Shown: one piece after another, positions 62,650 to 64,000 of the stretch
Numbering within the stretch: position 1 is the first letter of the stretch
Layout of the letters: every line of letters begins with the position of its first letter
DNA from: Sindora glabra
Lineage: Eukaryota; Streptophyta; Magnoliopsida; Fabales; Fabaceae
Direction of reading: 5' to 3'
NCBI GenBank assembly: GCA_020226215.1
Contig: CM035236.1
Location: 7,197,001 to 7,261,000, forward strand
Length of the DNA stretch: 64,000 nt
Notes under the pieces: model-generated
Seen by the model: only the letters and a program-made list of their open reading frames with translations
What the model was told of the DNA's origin: nothing
Database searches by the model: none
Position numbers and translations under genes: made by a program

Positions 62650-63006
62650 TTAAATTGATTTCCATATAAGAAAATGTTCTGATTTCCATGTAGGAAAATG
62701 TTAGAAAACTAAAAAAAGAAAAAAAAAAACATTTCATTGAGAATTCTGGAAACCATGATTTATGAACAAAAAACTTCAGAGATACACTGTGAGACCATGA
62801 TCTATGAACAAAAAACTTCAAAGAAACTAGCAAATTACGTAAATTAAAGGAATTCTAGAGACCGTTTTGCAGACTAGGCATAATCTTTTTCAGAAGCCCT
62901 ATTTATTCCCCTTTCTCATCAGCCAAGTAAATTAAAGGAATTCTGGAGACCAGGCATAATCTTTTTCAGAAGCTCCGTTTGTTCCCCTTTCTCATAAGCT
63001 AAATTA
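62650..63006. repeat. Cluster of three small local duplications
   Basis: TGATTTCCATRTARGAAAATGTT occurs twice at about 62657-62702. CATGATYTATGAACAAAAAACTTCA occurs twice at about 62754-62820. An 88-bp unit occurs at 62840-62927 and again, with a short deletion, at 62928-63006. Successive nearby duplications suggest repeated slippage or repair. Confidence 0.8.
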
Positions 63007-64000
63007 GGTAAATTCTAAAATAGAATGCATTTGTATTTGGTATGATGTATTTCGTAGGATGTATCTGAATTTGATTTTAGTTAATTGTAGTTTTTTCCAT
63101 CTATCTATGTGATAAATTGGAAGTATGGGGCTTTACTAAAAGTTCTACGAGATGAAACTAGCAAGTTGTTTATAAAATGTCTAAAAGATGTTTGATAAAA
63201 TGCCAAGGAGAGGAAAGAAGTTATGAATGCATATTGGACTAAACCTTCTTCTTTTATCACACACAACACACACAAAGCCTTATGTTATCCAAGACATCAC
63301 ATAAAAATGAATAGTATTTTCTTTAAAATGATGCTAGCTATTTATGGGCATGTGTGGGTTAGCTCTGGTGCAAGTTGTATCAGTATATATTAGCTTTCTA
63401 ATTTCAATACCTAACCCTATGCATTGCATTTCCACTACTTCAGCTTATTCATTGTTCATTAATCCACTTGCTATTAGCACAATAAGGCTAGATTTTGCCT
63501 CAAACTATGGGTCTCCATCACATAATTGTATATATCGATAGAGGGTTCATGGTTACAAGCCTAAGTCAGATTCTTTGATAGCAAGGAAGCTGTGATTTAT
63601 CTCTTGTCAGGTTATATATATGTGTTTTCAAATTTGTATGGTTAGATCAAGTAATTCATGGATTGTAGTGGTTACTAAATGGATGTATAAATGGTCAGTT
63701 GGTAGTGTTCCTCTTCCCTATTATTGATTCAACTAAATCTATATTCGATGAATGATTTCTAAATTAGGTAGATTGTAGGTCTTTTACTGGAGGTGGAGCA
63801 AGCTTAGTCCTTTTGTAGACTGGATTGCCAATCTAAAATGTATCCCATGCCAGTTTCTTATTATAGTAACGTTGTAATAGGAATGATTCAAATTTCTGAT
63901 TGCAACATTTGCCAGCCATTTCAATATGGGGTTTGCTTAGCCTTTTATTTTGTACATTTCTTTCTAAAAATCTAATGCTTAATTTATGAGCCTCTAGCTT
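63007..64000. other. Window-end spacer
   Basis: Composition is less AT-rich than the preceding 10 kb, but I see no conserved protein segment. It may be an intron or flank of a gene beyond the window. Confidence 0.35.

Overview
The window is nuclear DNA from a flowering plant, most likely a eudicot. Five things point there: AT-rich intergenic DNA, GT-AG introns with short T-rich 3' ends, a telo-box/site II ribosomal-protein promoter, plant-type VDAC and autoinhibited Ca2+-ATPase genes, and LTR retrotransposons using the initiator tRNA-Met primer site. I cannot name the species.

Layout. (1) 0.3-0.9 kb: an intronless RPL26 gene (+) with a good promoter but an 8-nt net deletion that breaks the frame. 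(2) 1.2-8.5 kb: a composite insertion built around a decayed Ty1/copia element. It is bounded by a perfect 225-bp duplication of the target. It also carries an inverted copy of its own LTR and leader, with arms of about 488 bp at about 98% identity, and that arm is interrupted by a 773-bp insert containing a tRNA-like (SINE) promoter. (3) 11.2-14.1 kb: an intact six-exon VDAC/porin gene (-). (4) 15.7-20.5 kb: AT-rich tandem duplications, including a 432-bp unit in three copies that ends near a 44-bp perfect palindrome. (5) 26.3-30.8 kb: a seven-exon ACA1/ACA2-type Ca2+-ATPase (+), complete except for two separate +1 frameshifts. (6) 31.7-37.4 kb: an intact five-exon condensin II subunit G2 gene (-), convergent with the ATPase and using one GC-AG intron. 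(7) 39.8-42.4 kb: relics of an RPA-like/DUF223 OB-fold gene (+). (8) 43.9-50.0 kb: an old Ty3/gypsy element (-) in which the protease runs straight into the integrase tail. (9) 50-64 kb: very AT-rich DNA with a possible LTR fragment, an unexplained GC-richer island, a clean MITE with a 5-bp target duplication, and microsatellites.

The housekeeping genes are unrelated in function: translation, mitochondrial outer-membrane transport, Ca2+ pumping and chromosome structure. They do not form a pathway. The most unusual object is the composite at 1.2-8.5 kb. Its LTRs had already diverged, yet the flanking 225-bp target copies are identical, and it could be transcribed as a long hairpin RNA. Two of the four conserved genes carry frameshifts while the other two are fully open, so those breaks need checking against reads before the genes are called dead.
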